A DNA stretch of 64,000 nucleotides, from positions 310,001-374,000 of the forward strand of contig JAMWFC010000086.1 in NCBI GenBank assembly GCA_027475525.1, written 5' to 3'. This stretch comes from Macrolepiota albuminosa. Taxonomy: Eukaryota; Basidiomycota; Agaricomycetes; Agaricales; Agaricaceae. Of the stretch, positions 22,541 through 33,600 are shown piece by piece; the stretch's first letter is position 1; each line of letters begins with the position of its first letter. The translations under genes and the position numbers were made by a program. The notes below the pieces were generated by a model. It was not told the origin of the DNA. It saw nothing but the letters and a program-made list of their open reading frames with translations, and searched no databases.

Positions 22541-22843
22541 AGCAGGTCATCAACGAATGATGTGGTTCAGAACACGTGATCAATCAGAGGTGCGGAACAG
22601 TCCTTCTAGGTCAACACAAGGGAAAAAGATTTAAGACAATGGAAAAATACCTTTTTCTAAGGCAAAAAGTTGCCAAAGAAATGGTATGACACATTTCTTT
22701 GTCACATTTTCTGGTGGAAACAGGTTCTGGCACCAGCAGTGCCAGCCTTCCAAAATAGGATGTTTGTTATTGTTGTATTTGGCTGTCCCCAACTCGAAAT
22801 TCTAACTGCACATTGCGTCGAGGACGTTACTCAACGATTCAGA
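22541..22843. other. intergenic, junction of transposon block and HNH-like cluster
   Basis: No motif-bearing frame is seen. This is the upstream region of the first HNH-like gene. Confidence 0.35.
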
Positions 22844-24128
22844 ATGTCGAAGGCTCCTTGTTATGATACCCCTCCGCTCTTTTGTGGCCGTTCAATGTCG
22901 AGTAAGGAACTCTGTCAATGACTACTTCAGGTGGAGAACCTCATTTGTCTTGGTTCAGAAGTTACGGGTAGTAAATGCAAATCGAAATCGCCTAGTTCAA
23001 CCAACAATCACGAATCGACATCGAAGAGGGTCAAGTCTCTGACTCTGACTTCATCACTGAAACTTGCGACGATAAATGCCATGCATGAGGCCGAGGATAT
23101 GGCTCATCGGTGTTCGAGGACTGACCAATTTTGCTTGGTGACTTTGGATTTTGGACTGTCTGCCTCCTTATCAATCAGTTACATAGTGCCGCCATCATTG
23201 AATGAAGAAAAGGTGAGATTTAAGAGCTCTTTTTACTTACCTGCCCACAATTCTTCTAGGTAACTAAACTGACGTATGCGTGGGGTCACGAACATGGGAC
23301 TTTGAACCTGGACACGAAATTCAATCTGATAAGCTGTATGTCTTTTAGGGTTTTTTACTTTCATTCAGTTTGATGCGATTTTGAGAGTATCATCAAAGCT
23401 TCGACACTCTTTTACTTCGAACCAATGGGCGCTCCTTCCTCTCGAGAAAGACTTAATAAAACAGTTTGTCCTGAACCCGGTACAAGTATATGATCAACCG
23501 ATCGAGGTAAAGTTTTTTGCTTTTGATGCGAGTTTCTTCTTACTGTCATCTTCTGAAGCGGTTGTATAAGAACCAAACATTGTTCAGATATGCACTGTTT
23601 CCCCTTTCCCCGACAATAGGACCTATTCTCTGCCGCTCCCAGCAGAAGAAGAGCGAGTCAGAACCACAAAAACGAATATTCCACGACTTTCCATATATCG
23701 ACCTTCCCATTCTTCAATCCCACATTCACCCTCATTTCGTCATCTTTGATTTAATGGAGAAAATCCTTCTTTACGAAGAGAGGCATACGATGATCGGGAT
23801 AAGTGACGACTATTTGGATTACTTCAGCCAACATAGAGGATACAAGGTGCTACTCGGCTACTGTCGGGGCCTCCATTCCCGGTGGTTAGAGCCTGTGCCT
23901 CTCTCATTTTTGAAGAGTGTAGGAAGTATCGATGAGACATGTGCCCAGAATGATGACGTGACAGGCCTTTGCCCTGTGGATTCCGTTTCCTTCATCCTAA
24001 AAGGAGAGAGCGCAGATTCAGACGAGGAAGATGAAGTTATTGACGAGGAGAGCGATGCGTCCTTCTTTGAGCGGATAGAACGATGGATCGCCGACATTGA
24101 TTATGAGGTCGGACCTTTTACTGTGTGA
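22844..24128 (+). CDS. HNH-nuclease-like family protein A (likely catalytically dead)
   Basis: First gene of the array. From ATG 22844 (MSKAPCYDTPPLF) the frame meets a stop at 22919. Homology resumes at 22931, so there is either a very short intron or a break. Next come KRVKSLTLTSSLKLATINAM and FCLVTLDFGLSASLSISYIVPPS, then introns, then KLTYAWGHEHGTLNLDTKFN, LRHSFTSNQWALLPLEKDLI, and after another intron RLYKNQTLFRYALFPLSP. The C-terminal module has FPYIDLPILQSHIHPHFVIF and an acidic tail ending GPFTV. In sister genes the HNH core reads CH...P, RYN and LHxSF; here the first His is Tyr and the His after Leu is Arg (with a His one residue later). The Asn (KFN) is kept. Closest relative in the window is gene E at 28733-30092. 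The HNH assignment is from pattern recognition. Confidence 0.6.
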
Positions 24129-24660
24129 TCTTGCATCATCTTCACCCCAAACATATGAACCAGAAGCAGATCTTTCAGCTGGCAATAGGTTGTCATAATT
24201 CTTCACCATGACTTACTGACTTCCCATTTTATGCTATCTTGACCCCGAGGGAGATAAAGGGTACATAGGGGTACATAAATATCAACATGTTAATTTGATT
24301 TCTCATTGCACAAATGGAACTTCGATGACCTCAAAATTATGTATAAAATCACCGCATGGCATATCACTTGACCATGTTTTATCATGTTTCAAATTGGACT
24401 GACCTCGTATGGCTATCGTCAACACAACAAGGCACATACGGCCTGAGGTACAAGGAGAGGTAGAGACGAAGAGATGTTCTAGGGACAGGACCTTCAAGAC
24501 GGATCCACTACAGCAACAGCAACTGACACCCCAGCATCACTCACGTACTATCAGCATGTACGACGATGAACCCAGCTACGACACCGCCGACACAAAAGCC
24601 AATGGATCACAATACCGGAACATAAAGCAGAAAAACATCTACGACACCCCACAATATTTA

Positions 24661-24742
24661 GGGGTGATGTATCAGCCACCCCCGCTTCTTTGCTCAGTAG
24701 TGGAGCTTGCCAGCGGTTAAATTTTAATTATTCATTCATTCG
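24661..24742 (+). repeat. dispersed repeat with conserved 3' tail, copy 2
   Basis: Shares a CCCGC tract, gcttgccagcggttaaa and ttcattcattcg with copy 1 at 1636-1727. It ends two bases before the ATG of gene B, so the repeat abuts, and may have replaced, the normal upstream sequence of that gene. Confidence 0.45.
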
Positions 24743-24743
24743 T

Positions 24744-25930
24744 ATGGCTGTCGAATTGTCTTTCCAACCTGACTCACGGATCTTATTTAATTATCTCTCT
24801 AAATGCCCATGTCTGACGACCTTCCACAAACACAAGAGATCTTGTTCACCCTGTGAACCATGCGACGGCTGCCAATCGATGAATGAATTCGGTCACTGCA
24901 GCAAATGCGCTTGTTGCACTGACAAGGTCAAATCGCATAGTGATCACTATTGGAACAAATATGAAGATAATGATGGACAAATGCACGTTCAGCTGACTCA
25001 ATTAGAGTATGCTTAGAGACGGCGGTACCGTGGTCTTTCTTTGGATTCTTGGTACGATATACTAAATAGTGCATTCTTGCATTTTGTCCAACAGTGGCTC
25101 ATTTCTGTCCGACTTTAAATATTATAGCCTCAGGTCTCCATGGTTCTTTCGATTTGGATTAGTGGGCTCTTCTCCCATTAGATAGAGTGATGCTCCTCCT
25201 CTTATTCCAATGGCCTTTAGGCAATACTTCAAGACCTATCGAAGTGGGTGCTTTACCTGAAGAAAGATCGTAGCGACTAATGATCATCCAACAGTCTTTT
25301 TTACAAAGAACAAGGCAAGAGCTATTTAATTATGCATTTTCCCCTCTTCTAGGCATGGAGACCCCCATTATGCGTCGCAATGAGACCAGGCTCGCTGAGC
25401 CTCCGTCAAAGGGTAATCTGCCTTTGGATCATTACTTCCCCTATGCTACACTTCCTTCTCTCCAGTCTCATATTCGGCCTCCCTCATCTTTTGTCATCAT
25501 TAACCTGATAGGCAAAGTCATCACCTTTGAGCAGAAGATGAAGATGTCTATCCCTGCACTCAAGAGACTATTCAGAATTCATTGAGGCACACCCGGAGTT
25601 TGTAGAAATTCTTGCAGTTTGTACGGGTCTCTATTATCGCTGGGATGACCGCTGATGTGCCAGATGACTTCCGATCAACCAAGCAAGGCTCGCAAGCTTC
25701 CAGTCAAAGTAGAAGTAAAAACCAAGCTTGGAAGTGCTGGGTTCAAAGATGGAGGGGATAAGCCTGATGGTGGTGATCGACGACGGAGTAGTTCATGCAC
25801 TGCCAGGTCTAGGAGCATCAACATCGGTCATGTTCATCAAGGACAACAGCGTACTACCGCTACTTTCCCTGTGTGTCTGAAGATTTATCAGATATCTGAG
25901 ACAGCGATGAAGTTGGGCTTCGACCCATAG
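24744..25930 (+). pseudogene. HNH-like family member B, core destroyed
   Basis: The N-terminal exon (MAVELSFQPDSRILFNYL) holds the Cys cluster CSPCEPCDGCQSMNEFGHC followed by SKCACC. It ends at 25016 where C and D continue into the nuclease core. The core is missing except for a fragment near 25135 reading GLHGSFDLD, a stop, then WALLPLD. The C-terminal module resumes at 25290 (ELFNYAFSPLLGM, then NLPLDHYFPYATLPSLQSHI) and is cut by a stop near 25583. Further downstream the trace GLRPMDS-like VGLRPIDSVLFERD matches the linker of C (a frame shift is needed). Closest to gene C in the window. Non-functional as a nuclease. Confidence 0.6.
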
Positions 25931-26444
25931 ACTCTGTGCTGTTTGAACGAGATCCATTGTGTAGCGGTAGTGTGGCGTGAAGTGCCCCAGTGCCGATACA
26001 CAAGTCTTCTCAAAGGCGAGGAGTTTCAAAGCAATCAATTTTTGTTACTAAATATATTTTATATAAAGTAGCTATTGTTACAATAAGATATTGTAGATAA
26101 ATAGTGAGGTAATAGAAATCTACTAATGGGTAGTGGCGCACCGCTAAGTCCCTTAGATGACAGCCAATCCGTTATACATTGTGTGCGCACTATACGTACT
26201 AACCTGGAGTTACTTGATTTTTGATCTGAAACACTCGGAGTGCCAGCATGTACCAAAGTCATACCTGCGAATAAAATACTGCACTTGTCAAATATTCAGA
26301 ACCAGAGTTGGTCAATCCAACCATATAGTTTTCTTGATAAATGAGGATTTTCTAAGGCGATTATCATTTCATTGCAAGTGTGAAGCGCCGGAGGACAACA
26401 CTACGGCTACAGGTGTACATACAGATAATGGATACGATAACAAT
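25931..26444. other. centre of the HNH-like inverted duplication
   Basis: Separates the plus-strand pair A-B from the minus-strand pair C-E. Frames here are short and lack motifs. The region is AT-rich with no visible mobile element. Confidence 0.4.
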
Positions 26445-28213
26445 TCATGCTAATACAAGTGACGAATCCACAAACGCTGCATCAATAGGGTTTGGCTGAG
26501 ACGTGGTCAGGTCTGCCTTGCCAAGGAGTTGAGTAGTGATTAACGCAGGGTCGATAGAACAGCTACGATCGTTAAACCGGGGAAGTAATGTCCCGACCAT
26601 CGTCGGCGAACCGTCTGAGTCATGTTGACCGCGATCAAATAGCAGATCAGTCATCTGCTCGTCACCAACCAGCATAGCTTCATCACAAGGTGATATAAGT
26701 GTAGGATGGATGCTTGCCACCCATCGGCTTACACGTTCGTGAAACGCCGAGTCACTCTCTTCGATTGTGGTAGGTTCATCAACATCGTCTGTTCCCTCAT
26801 GCCCGTGGCTCGAAGTGTAAGTGACAGAGTCCATTGGACGCAGTCCAATTTGATCACCGTTCCAGATATCGGACCGTTCTTCCAATACATTTGCAGGAAA
26901 AGCAATTCCATGATATTGCTGTTCACAACGTGTCTTACCCACATTCTTGCCTTCCGAACACGACGCTGAAACATGGGAGCAACTATTTCGTTGTCGATCA
27001 CCACTCTTATTATGCTGGTCCCTTCCGCCCCGTGGTGCTGCCTCACCAGCCTTTCCATAACCTTCCCCGCCTCCACTGGATACCAGAGATGACGGATTGA
27101 TACGCCCGAAGTGGTCAGGCACAACTTTCTCCATCCAAGCATTAAATAGAAGCTCGCAGTTTCGTAAAATTACTTCATAGTTCGGGTGTTCCTCGAAGAA
27201 ATTTGAGAGTTCTTCACATTCCGTAATAGGCTGGCCTATCTTCTCTTCGAGATCACGGACTTTACACATTAGGTTGACTATGACAAAATGTGGACGAATG
27301 TGAGATTTGAGAGGAGGAAGTGTGTCATATGGGAAGTAATGGTCTCGAGGTAAATTCATCTTCGATGGAGGCTCTTGTAACCTCTCTTCGTTGCGACGGG
27401 CAATACAAGTGTCCATGTCGCCTAGAGGCAAGAATGCATAACTAAAAACCTCTTGCTTCTGTTTCTTGTAAAAACTCTGTAGTACACCCCGTCATCTCTG
27501 CAATTTTGAAAAAGGATGTAACCTACTTCAATCGAACCTTTAACTTTACTGATAGACCATTTTTGAAGACGCGCAATCAATACCGTATCCAGAGGTAGAA
27601 AAGCCCAATGATTTGAGTCAAATGAACCATGAAGGCCTGAAGTTACTGTAGTGAAGTGAGGGTCCGGTCGACGTTCAGCCGGACTAAATTACACACAGTT
27701 CAGCATATTGTAGCGGGAATCCAGGTATAAGCTACGGTATTTCATTCTCCAGGCATACTCTAATTGTGTCAACTAAATGCCGAACGTCTTATTATGAGCA
27801 GAACCAATGGAAGAAAGCTAACTCACAGATTTATCATCCAACGATCGAGGCATAACATGACACAGCTCTAAACAACCCTCTGCTTTGGACTGTAGAGTGA
27901 TCAAACAAAGATTGCCACCAGCAATCTTATCGACCGCTCCCCTCGCAGAAGAAGCAACAGAGAGTGTCCGAATCCTCTTTCGAGGGGACCCATAGGCATC
28001 AGAGCCTTTAGAAGATAGATCCTTGTGCTTTGCAGTATCTTCATGCTTGTTCCAGTCATTATTGTCTTGCAACTCGAACTTGCCAGTACAGCAAGGACAT
28101 TTGCTACAATGACCAAACACGTTCCTCAATCTGCAGTCCTCGCATGTGCATTGGCTGCAATAGTTTACAGTCTCGAGGGGATGTCTAGGATTGTTTTCAA
28201 AGGCGCGCAACAT
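26445..28213 (-). CDS. HNH-nuclease-like family protein C (core residues intact)
   Basis: Four exons or more on the minus strand. The ATG at 28213 (MLRAFENNPRHPLETV) is chosen because it lies just before the Cys cluster YCSQCTCEDCRLRNVFGHC-SKCPCC; an upstream ATG at 28387 is possible. The core runs CLITLQSKAEGCLELCHVMP, an intron, EYAWRMKYRSLYLDSRYNML, an intron, GLHGSFDSNHWAFLPLD. It thus keeps His, Asn and His in the order expected of an HNH (beta-beta-alpha metal) nuclease. After another intron comes VFSYAFLPLGDMDT, then the C-terminal module NLPRDHYFPYDTLPPLKSHI and PHFVIVNLMCKV. A Ser/Gly/Arg-rich linker and an acidic segment ending EERVSRW-like follow. No stop or frameshift is needed. 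Substrate and role unknown. Confidence 0.65.
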
Positions 28214-28732
28214 GGCAAACGGACAACACGCAAACTTTGACAGTGATCGGATAAGGACAAGTGGGCTGATGGAATAATTGCAATGCTTTTGAAAGCGCGG
28301 CGAGACACGTGGTCGTATTTTGACATATTTGAGTTGGTAATGGATGGGGACAGTGATCGCCTTGCAATCTTTCAAACAAGAAATCATAGCTTCAAGCCAT
28401 GGCTCCGGCTTCTAAACTCTGCCACCGGTGCAGAGTTTGAATCGTATTTGGCTCTTGTTATTTAAATAGGTAAAGTTGTAAATATATAAGGACTGACTGG
28501 AACGACAGGTAAGGGGTTATATAGTTTAGCACGATACTTTATAGAACTGAAAACTAGCCCACAATATCTCTATTACCACAGTCGGTTAAGACCTCGTACT
28601 ATTTCCTCCAACAACTAGAGAGATAAATACATATAGAGGATGAATAAAATACATATAGAACGACCAACCTCGAAAGCTCAGAAGGTACTTGATCGGTATA
28701 ATCAGAATATAGATAAGTCTCCCAAGTTGAAG
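28214..28732. other. spacer between HNH-like genes C and E
   Basis: About 520 bp between the end of E and the start of C, comparable to the 615 bp between A and B on the other arm. It should hold the promoter of C. No gene is seen apart from antisense frames. Confidence 0.4.
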
Positions 28733-30092
28733 TCATGGAGTAGGAGTCCCCGCACGGATACCATGAATCCATTGCTTCATCCTCTCAACGAAAACCGCAT
28801 CATTCTCTTCGTCGACAGACACACCTCGCTCTTCGTCGATATCTTCGCATCCTTCACCAAAGACACAGGAAACGGAGTCTTCAGGACGTAGTCCGGCCGC
28901 TTTATGCTCTAAACTCCGCGTCAGATCTGGAGAAGTAGTGGGAGAGGTTTTCACGTCGCCAGTCGCGTTCACAAGGCTCGCCAGAAAGTCAGCGGGCACG
29001 GGCAGCAGCCATCGGTTGTGCAGCGAACGGCAATACGTCAGAGGAATCTTGTACCTTCTATGCACGTCAAAATAATCGCGCAACTCATCGCAGTCCTCGA
29101 TATCCATATATTTTTCCTTTTCAAATAGGAGTATCTTCTCCACCAAGTCGAAGATGGCAAAATGAGGTTGAACACGAGACTGAAGAACTGGGAAGCCGAT
29201 GTATGGAAATGTGTGGGTTGAAGACTTGTTCAGACGTGGATCCATGATCTCCTGACCACGAGATATTACTCCCATTGTCTTGGACAGAGGTAGTAGTGCA
29301 TATCTGAACGTCGTCTGATCACCATAAAGTCGCTAACATGTTGACCATAAAACAACTCCATTCATGAGTGTAGAAATGCTTACTTCAATTGGCTGATTTA
29401 CCAGTTGCACAGGATTTCGCACTAGCGTTTTTATCACATCTTCATCTAGAGGAAGGAGTCCCCATTGATTTGCAGTGAATGAGCGCTGAAGCATTTGTGT
29501 TACTTCAAGGAAATTAGAGTCAATCGATGAATAGCAGTATAAGCGTACAGCAGATCAAGTTGAACCGTGTATCCAGATCCAAAGTTCCATAACCATGACC
29601 CCAGGCATATGTTAGCTTGATTGACTAAATGAAGCTAGAATTCAGGGAAATAAGATCAGTGAGAGGCTACGATCTCACTTTCTTGATACCCAATATAGGA
29701 GAAACAACGTGGCACTGTAACAAGCAAGCTGAGAGTCCACGTTGGAGAGTCACCAAGCAAAAAGCGCCAGTCTCTTCTAAAGATCGTTCCTCTTTATCCA
29801 CGGTTTCCCGCATGGCATTGATAGTTACATCCTTGAGCGTTGAAGCGAGGATGGTGGATTTGATTTTTTTTGGCGGTGAGTCATACAATCCGGTCGTAGC
29901 GGAACTCGTTTCGTGTTTGAACCCCGGGATTTCAAGTGTAGAAGACAGATGATCTCCATATATACGGACCCCATTTGTGTCCTCATCATAGAGCTTCGAC
30001 CTAATAAAGAACGAGCATTGTTCAGTGTGAGAAACACAACAACCATTGAGAAACCTTTTGTTCTGCATGGTTATGTCTGCATTCTTGAGCAT
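28733..30092 (-). CDS. HNH-nuclease-like family protein E (last His missing)
   Basis: Start taken at ATG 30092. The first exon lacks the Cys cluster, like gene A, and carries FKHETSSATTGLYDSPPKKI, TLKDVTINAMRE and FCLVTLQRGLSACLLQCHVV. An intron follows, then SIKLTYAWGHGYGTLDLDTR-FNLIC, an intron, MLQRSFTANQWGLLPLDEDV, an intron, then RLYGDQTTFRYALLPLSKT. The C-terminal module includes FPYIGFPVLQSRVQPHFAIF and DLVEKILLFEKEKYM, and the acidic tail ends GIRAGTPTP. Intron positions match gene A. The first His (CHVV) and Asn (RFN) are present, but the His in LHxSF is replaced (LQRSF), so nuclease activity is doubtful. No in-frame stop was found, so it may still make protein. Confidence 0.62.
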
Positions 30093-30252
30093 CGTGAGTC
30101 AACGCATAATACCGCGCCTAAAGTTCTTCACAAAAAACGAAATGATAGACTAAGATACCAACAACGATGCGACTCACGTGACCCGTGTCACCCGTGTCCA
30201 TACCGCGTCTACTTGTCCAGTGCATAACAGAGAATGTCTAACTGCAATGATT

Positions 30253-31634
30253 CTAGTCTAATTGGGACCTTCCTTTGTCGAGGTTGCCACTTTCCTCCAC
30301 CGCTGATAATGTACCTACGGGTTTCCCGCTGGATGACGTGATGGAGCGGGTTCTGGGCCCTACGTTTGACGTCTTCAAGCTTGTCGCCACTCTGGAGCCT
30401 TCATCTTTTCTAGATGCAGAAGGTCGTTTTCGAGAAGAAAGGCTCTTCTGAACCACTTCCTTTTGACTGGCTTTTTCTGGGCCATTGGGGTCTGCGCGTG
30501 ACTTCAAAAAGCTATCAGGTACGGATACCATCCATCGCATATACAGTTTTTGACAGAGATCGAACAATTCTAGTGCATTTTCATGCGTTTGCAAGAAGTC
30601 TTTGTATTCTGAGAGCAGTAGAAGGGTTTCGGGATCATAAAGTCGATTAACTTTACTCATGAGGTTGAAGATTGCGAAATGAGGATAGATATGTGATTTG
30701 AGAACAGGAAGTTCATTGAAAGGAAAGAAATGATGCCGGGATGGATTTGCACTCGATACTTTCTCCGTGAGATGGTTCTCATTCAGCCTTGTAATAATAG
30801 CACGACTCATAGCGGGTAGAGGGAGAAGAGCGTACATGAAGGTATCTCTTCCGCTATATGCTTCCTGAGATACAATTAGAATAAGCACCCATTTCGAAGG
30901 GTTAACATACAGCTATTGGCCTGAGCAGACGGTCAGGTAACAAGCGAATCCTTTCAAGCAAATCAATGTCTAGTGGTAAAAGCCCCCATTGGTTTGCATC
31001 AAATGAACAATGTAAATCGCGATTCACTGTAAGAGAAAGCGATTTGAATGACAATGGGAATGATCAAAGCTATCCTCAACGCACGTCCAAACATATTGTG
31101 TCGCGTATCCAGATAGAATCCCAGGTAGACATAGCCCCAAGCATATTCCAGCCTCGTCAACTATATATCAGAAAGTCAAGCAATAGTGAGTCAACATTGG
31201 CTAAGTTTTGTTATACTCACAAGGTCATCGTCCAAAGCCCTCGGTACAATATGACATATCTGAACCTTATCGGCAGCTCTGAATGAGAGCGTAACAATGC
31301 AGAACCGAGCTGTTCCTTGAGGAAAGTTGCAATCCGTTGCTTTCATCATAGCCTGCTCGCTTGCTTCCTTAGAATGTGTGGAGGCGGTCGTTCTTTGTAT
31401 CCTCGTTTTCTGAGGAGTTAGATATGTGCCAGTTTTTTGTGTAGACACGGTGGACACATCGTCTCGTTCAGATAGAAATATAAAATTGCATCGGTCACAA
31501 AGACAGTTTTCGCAGCGATTGAATTTCTTGATTGATATACAGTCATCGCAGTCACATCCAGGGCAGAAATCCACACCTGGAAGTACAGCTTTGGGACGGC
31601 CTTGATGACTCCCTGTTGAGCGAGTGCTGTACAT
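30253..31634 (-). CDS. HNH-nuclease-like family protein D (core residues intact)
   Basis: Start taken at ATG 31634 (MYSTRSTGSHQGRPK); an open frame extends upstream to 31859 and an earlier exon cannot be excluded. The Cys cluster reads FCPGCDCDDCISIKKFNRC-ENCLCDRC. The core is RFCIVTLSFRAADKVQICHI-VPRALDDD, an intron, EYAWGYVYLGFYLDTRHNMF, an intron, DLHCSFDANQWGLLPLDIDL, so His, Asn and His are all present. An intron (donor at gtatgtt near 30911) leads to TFMYALLPLPAMSRAIITRL, then the C-terminal module HHFFPFNELPVLKSHIYPHF. The tail is basic and Ser-rich rather than acidic as in A, C and E. It ends 160 bp upstream of gene E, same strand. Most diverged member of the array. Confidence 0.62.
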
Positions 31635-32100
31635 TCTGGAGACTAGATTGGAATCGATAGAGGGATACACAGCAGCGGAGGAGATTATCTGGATTGTTTT
31701 TGATATATTCTTCACGTGATAACAATTCTTTGTTGATCCACGGAAGGAACAAGGAACCCTATCGATTGTTACATATATGTGCGCGGTCCACAAGCAAATA
31801 TGCAAGGCGTCGAGGAATGATGCATGATGAGTTGAAATTATGCTGGTCAAATGAAACATATTTTGGCCATATCAGTCCATGAGCGCTTAATTTCGATCAT
31901 GGTGGCGCAAATATCAATTGACCATCCAGAGTGTTGAAATCTGTACCGATAAGACCTAGATTCATCCAGGCACCATAGGTATTGAGCCTCAGTCTGTGAT
32001 AGAAATGACTGCATCCCGTGTTGCAATCCACCGCAATTTCCAGCGATCAATCGTAGCCACTGTAAATGATCGACTATCTCGCGATAGATCACCAACGTTA
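31635..32100. other. upstream region of gene D; possible unassigned exon
   Basis: A minus-strand frame at 31847-32095 (with QYLWCLDESRSYRYRF) could be an exon of gene D or of a separate broken gene. No family is recognised. I see nothing else here. Confidence 0.3.
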
Positions 32101-32637
32101 AACTATGGACATGTATATATTTAACTCCTTCTAATGAACACGCTCAGTCATTTGTACACAGACTGAGGGTGGGTCAAGTCACCTATGAATTATTAGATAT
32201 CGAAATCACGAATACCATAGAATCAGATACTTACTGTATCTGTATCTATGACGAAGGCACGTCTCGGATGTGTGCGAGGAAGGTCACGGTTAGCGCAGGT
32301 AGGCAACAATGAAATCTCGACTCAGGTATCACACGGAGCTGGAGTTCAATGTAAGAAGTTAATTTGTGTATTGTACGGACAGAATAATGCTATTGCGCTC
32401 ACCTGGAGGGAGTTCAACATAAGAAGTTGAACTCCATGTAGGCAGTCATGAATTGAAAAACTACTATCCTTTGCAACTGTTAGTGCCTGCAGGTCCAGTG
32501 ATAAGATGACAATCGAGGAACTTAATGGGTAAGTGCAGGTGTGCACTTTTGTCAATCTAGGTACATAATAGCAGTCATTTGTACACAGACTGAGGAGTCG
32601 GATACTTACTGTACCTGTATCTAGGCTGGACTTAACA
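32101..32637 (+). repeat. copia-type LTR debris
   Basis: Ends GGACTTAACA at 32637, directly before GGTTATGGGCC. Two related pieces, agtcatttgtacacagactgagg (32147 and 32573) and gatacttactgta(t/c)ctgtatct (about 32226 and 32609), show two overlapping or nested LTR copies. A hairpin CTCAGTC/GACTGAG lies at 32143-32167, and a second inverted repeat AGTTCAAC/GTTGAACT near 32410-32432. The 5' limit is not defined. Confidence 0.55.
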
Positions 32638-32648
32638 GGTTATGGGCC
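32638..32648 (+). other. primer-binding site of a third copia element
   Basis: GGTTATGGGCC follows the LTR end TTAACA. It is the third instance in the window of this anticodon-arm type site. Confidence 0.6.
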
Positions 32649-32729
32649 TGTGCTGAAGACATTTAGTACTAGACCTTTTACTGCTGCCTCTGATTATATC
32701 TTGTTGCATCACTACCAACCACTACTAGG

Positions 32730-33600
32730 ATGACCATCTCTGGCAAAGCAAAGCCGGCTTCTCCCTCTCCCTCTGTACCACTTTCCTCAACCAACCATAT
32801 TGCAGAAATTAAAAAGGTTGATAACTTACAGAATCCTACCATCCTGCCTGTAAGTAAGGTGACAGCAAATTGGACTAGCCATATACTGGACGAAGATGGC
32901 AGGAAATGGACAGACTAGTTGTACAATATGGAATTGGAACTTTCTATGGCTCAGCTCTGGGAGGGAGTACACATTTGATCCTCCATCTAGTCCCCATCTG
33001 ACATACAAACCATGTGCATATAAAGCATGGAACAGCAATAACTTACTTACTTGTTCCTTTGTCGAGTGTGCACTATCTTTACCCAAATAAAAACTCTGTG
33101 CAGATGAATGGAATTCAGTGGCATTATGGAGATACTTAAAAGATAGACATGGCAGGGCAGTACTAGTTCAGCAGGTCTGACTTGTTCAGGAAGCTTTGAC
33201 AACAAAATGCTCCTCTACTGAATTCCTCACCAAGATAGCAGACAACATATTTGCTAAAATAGACCAAGCTTTTGATGCAGGAGAAGTCACAGAGGAACTT
33301 CTGAAGTCAATTGCAATCTTGTCTGCTCTCTCCAATAAATCTAAATCATATGCACACATTAGATCCATTATCTGTCACCAACTTTTGAGCATCATCAGCA
33401 TCCTCATCAAAGTCCATGGCTTGTGCCTGCACCTTAGGCCTCATGTCATTGTGGAGGTTATCACTCTATCTCTAGTAGCCAGTACCAGTTTTGAAAGGGA
33501 GCAAGAAAGTTCAATTTCTGTCTGTTTGGTAGGTTGGGGAGGGAGAGGAGTCACCTCTACATATTGGCACTGAGGCCTTTCTCCTCACCCTATATGGGCA
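32730..33600 (+). pseudogene. copia Gag remnant
   Basis: Begins MTISGKAKPASPSPSVPLSS about 90 bp after the primer-binding site. Pieces in changing frames continue as NWTSHILDEDGRKWTD, CAYKAWNSNNLLTCSF and STEFLTKIADNIFAKIDQAF, ending near KSKSYAHIRSIICHQL. The order and composition fit a UBN2-type copia Gag. At least three stops and frameshifts break it. No protease, integrase or RT follows, so the element is truncated. Confidence 0.6.

Noticed and set aside
24744..25016. Cys cluster of gene B as a metallothionein
   Set aside because: The same cluster heads longer HNH-like proteins C and D, so it is an N-terminal domain and not a separate small protein.
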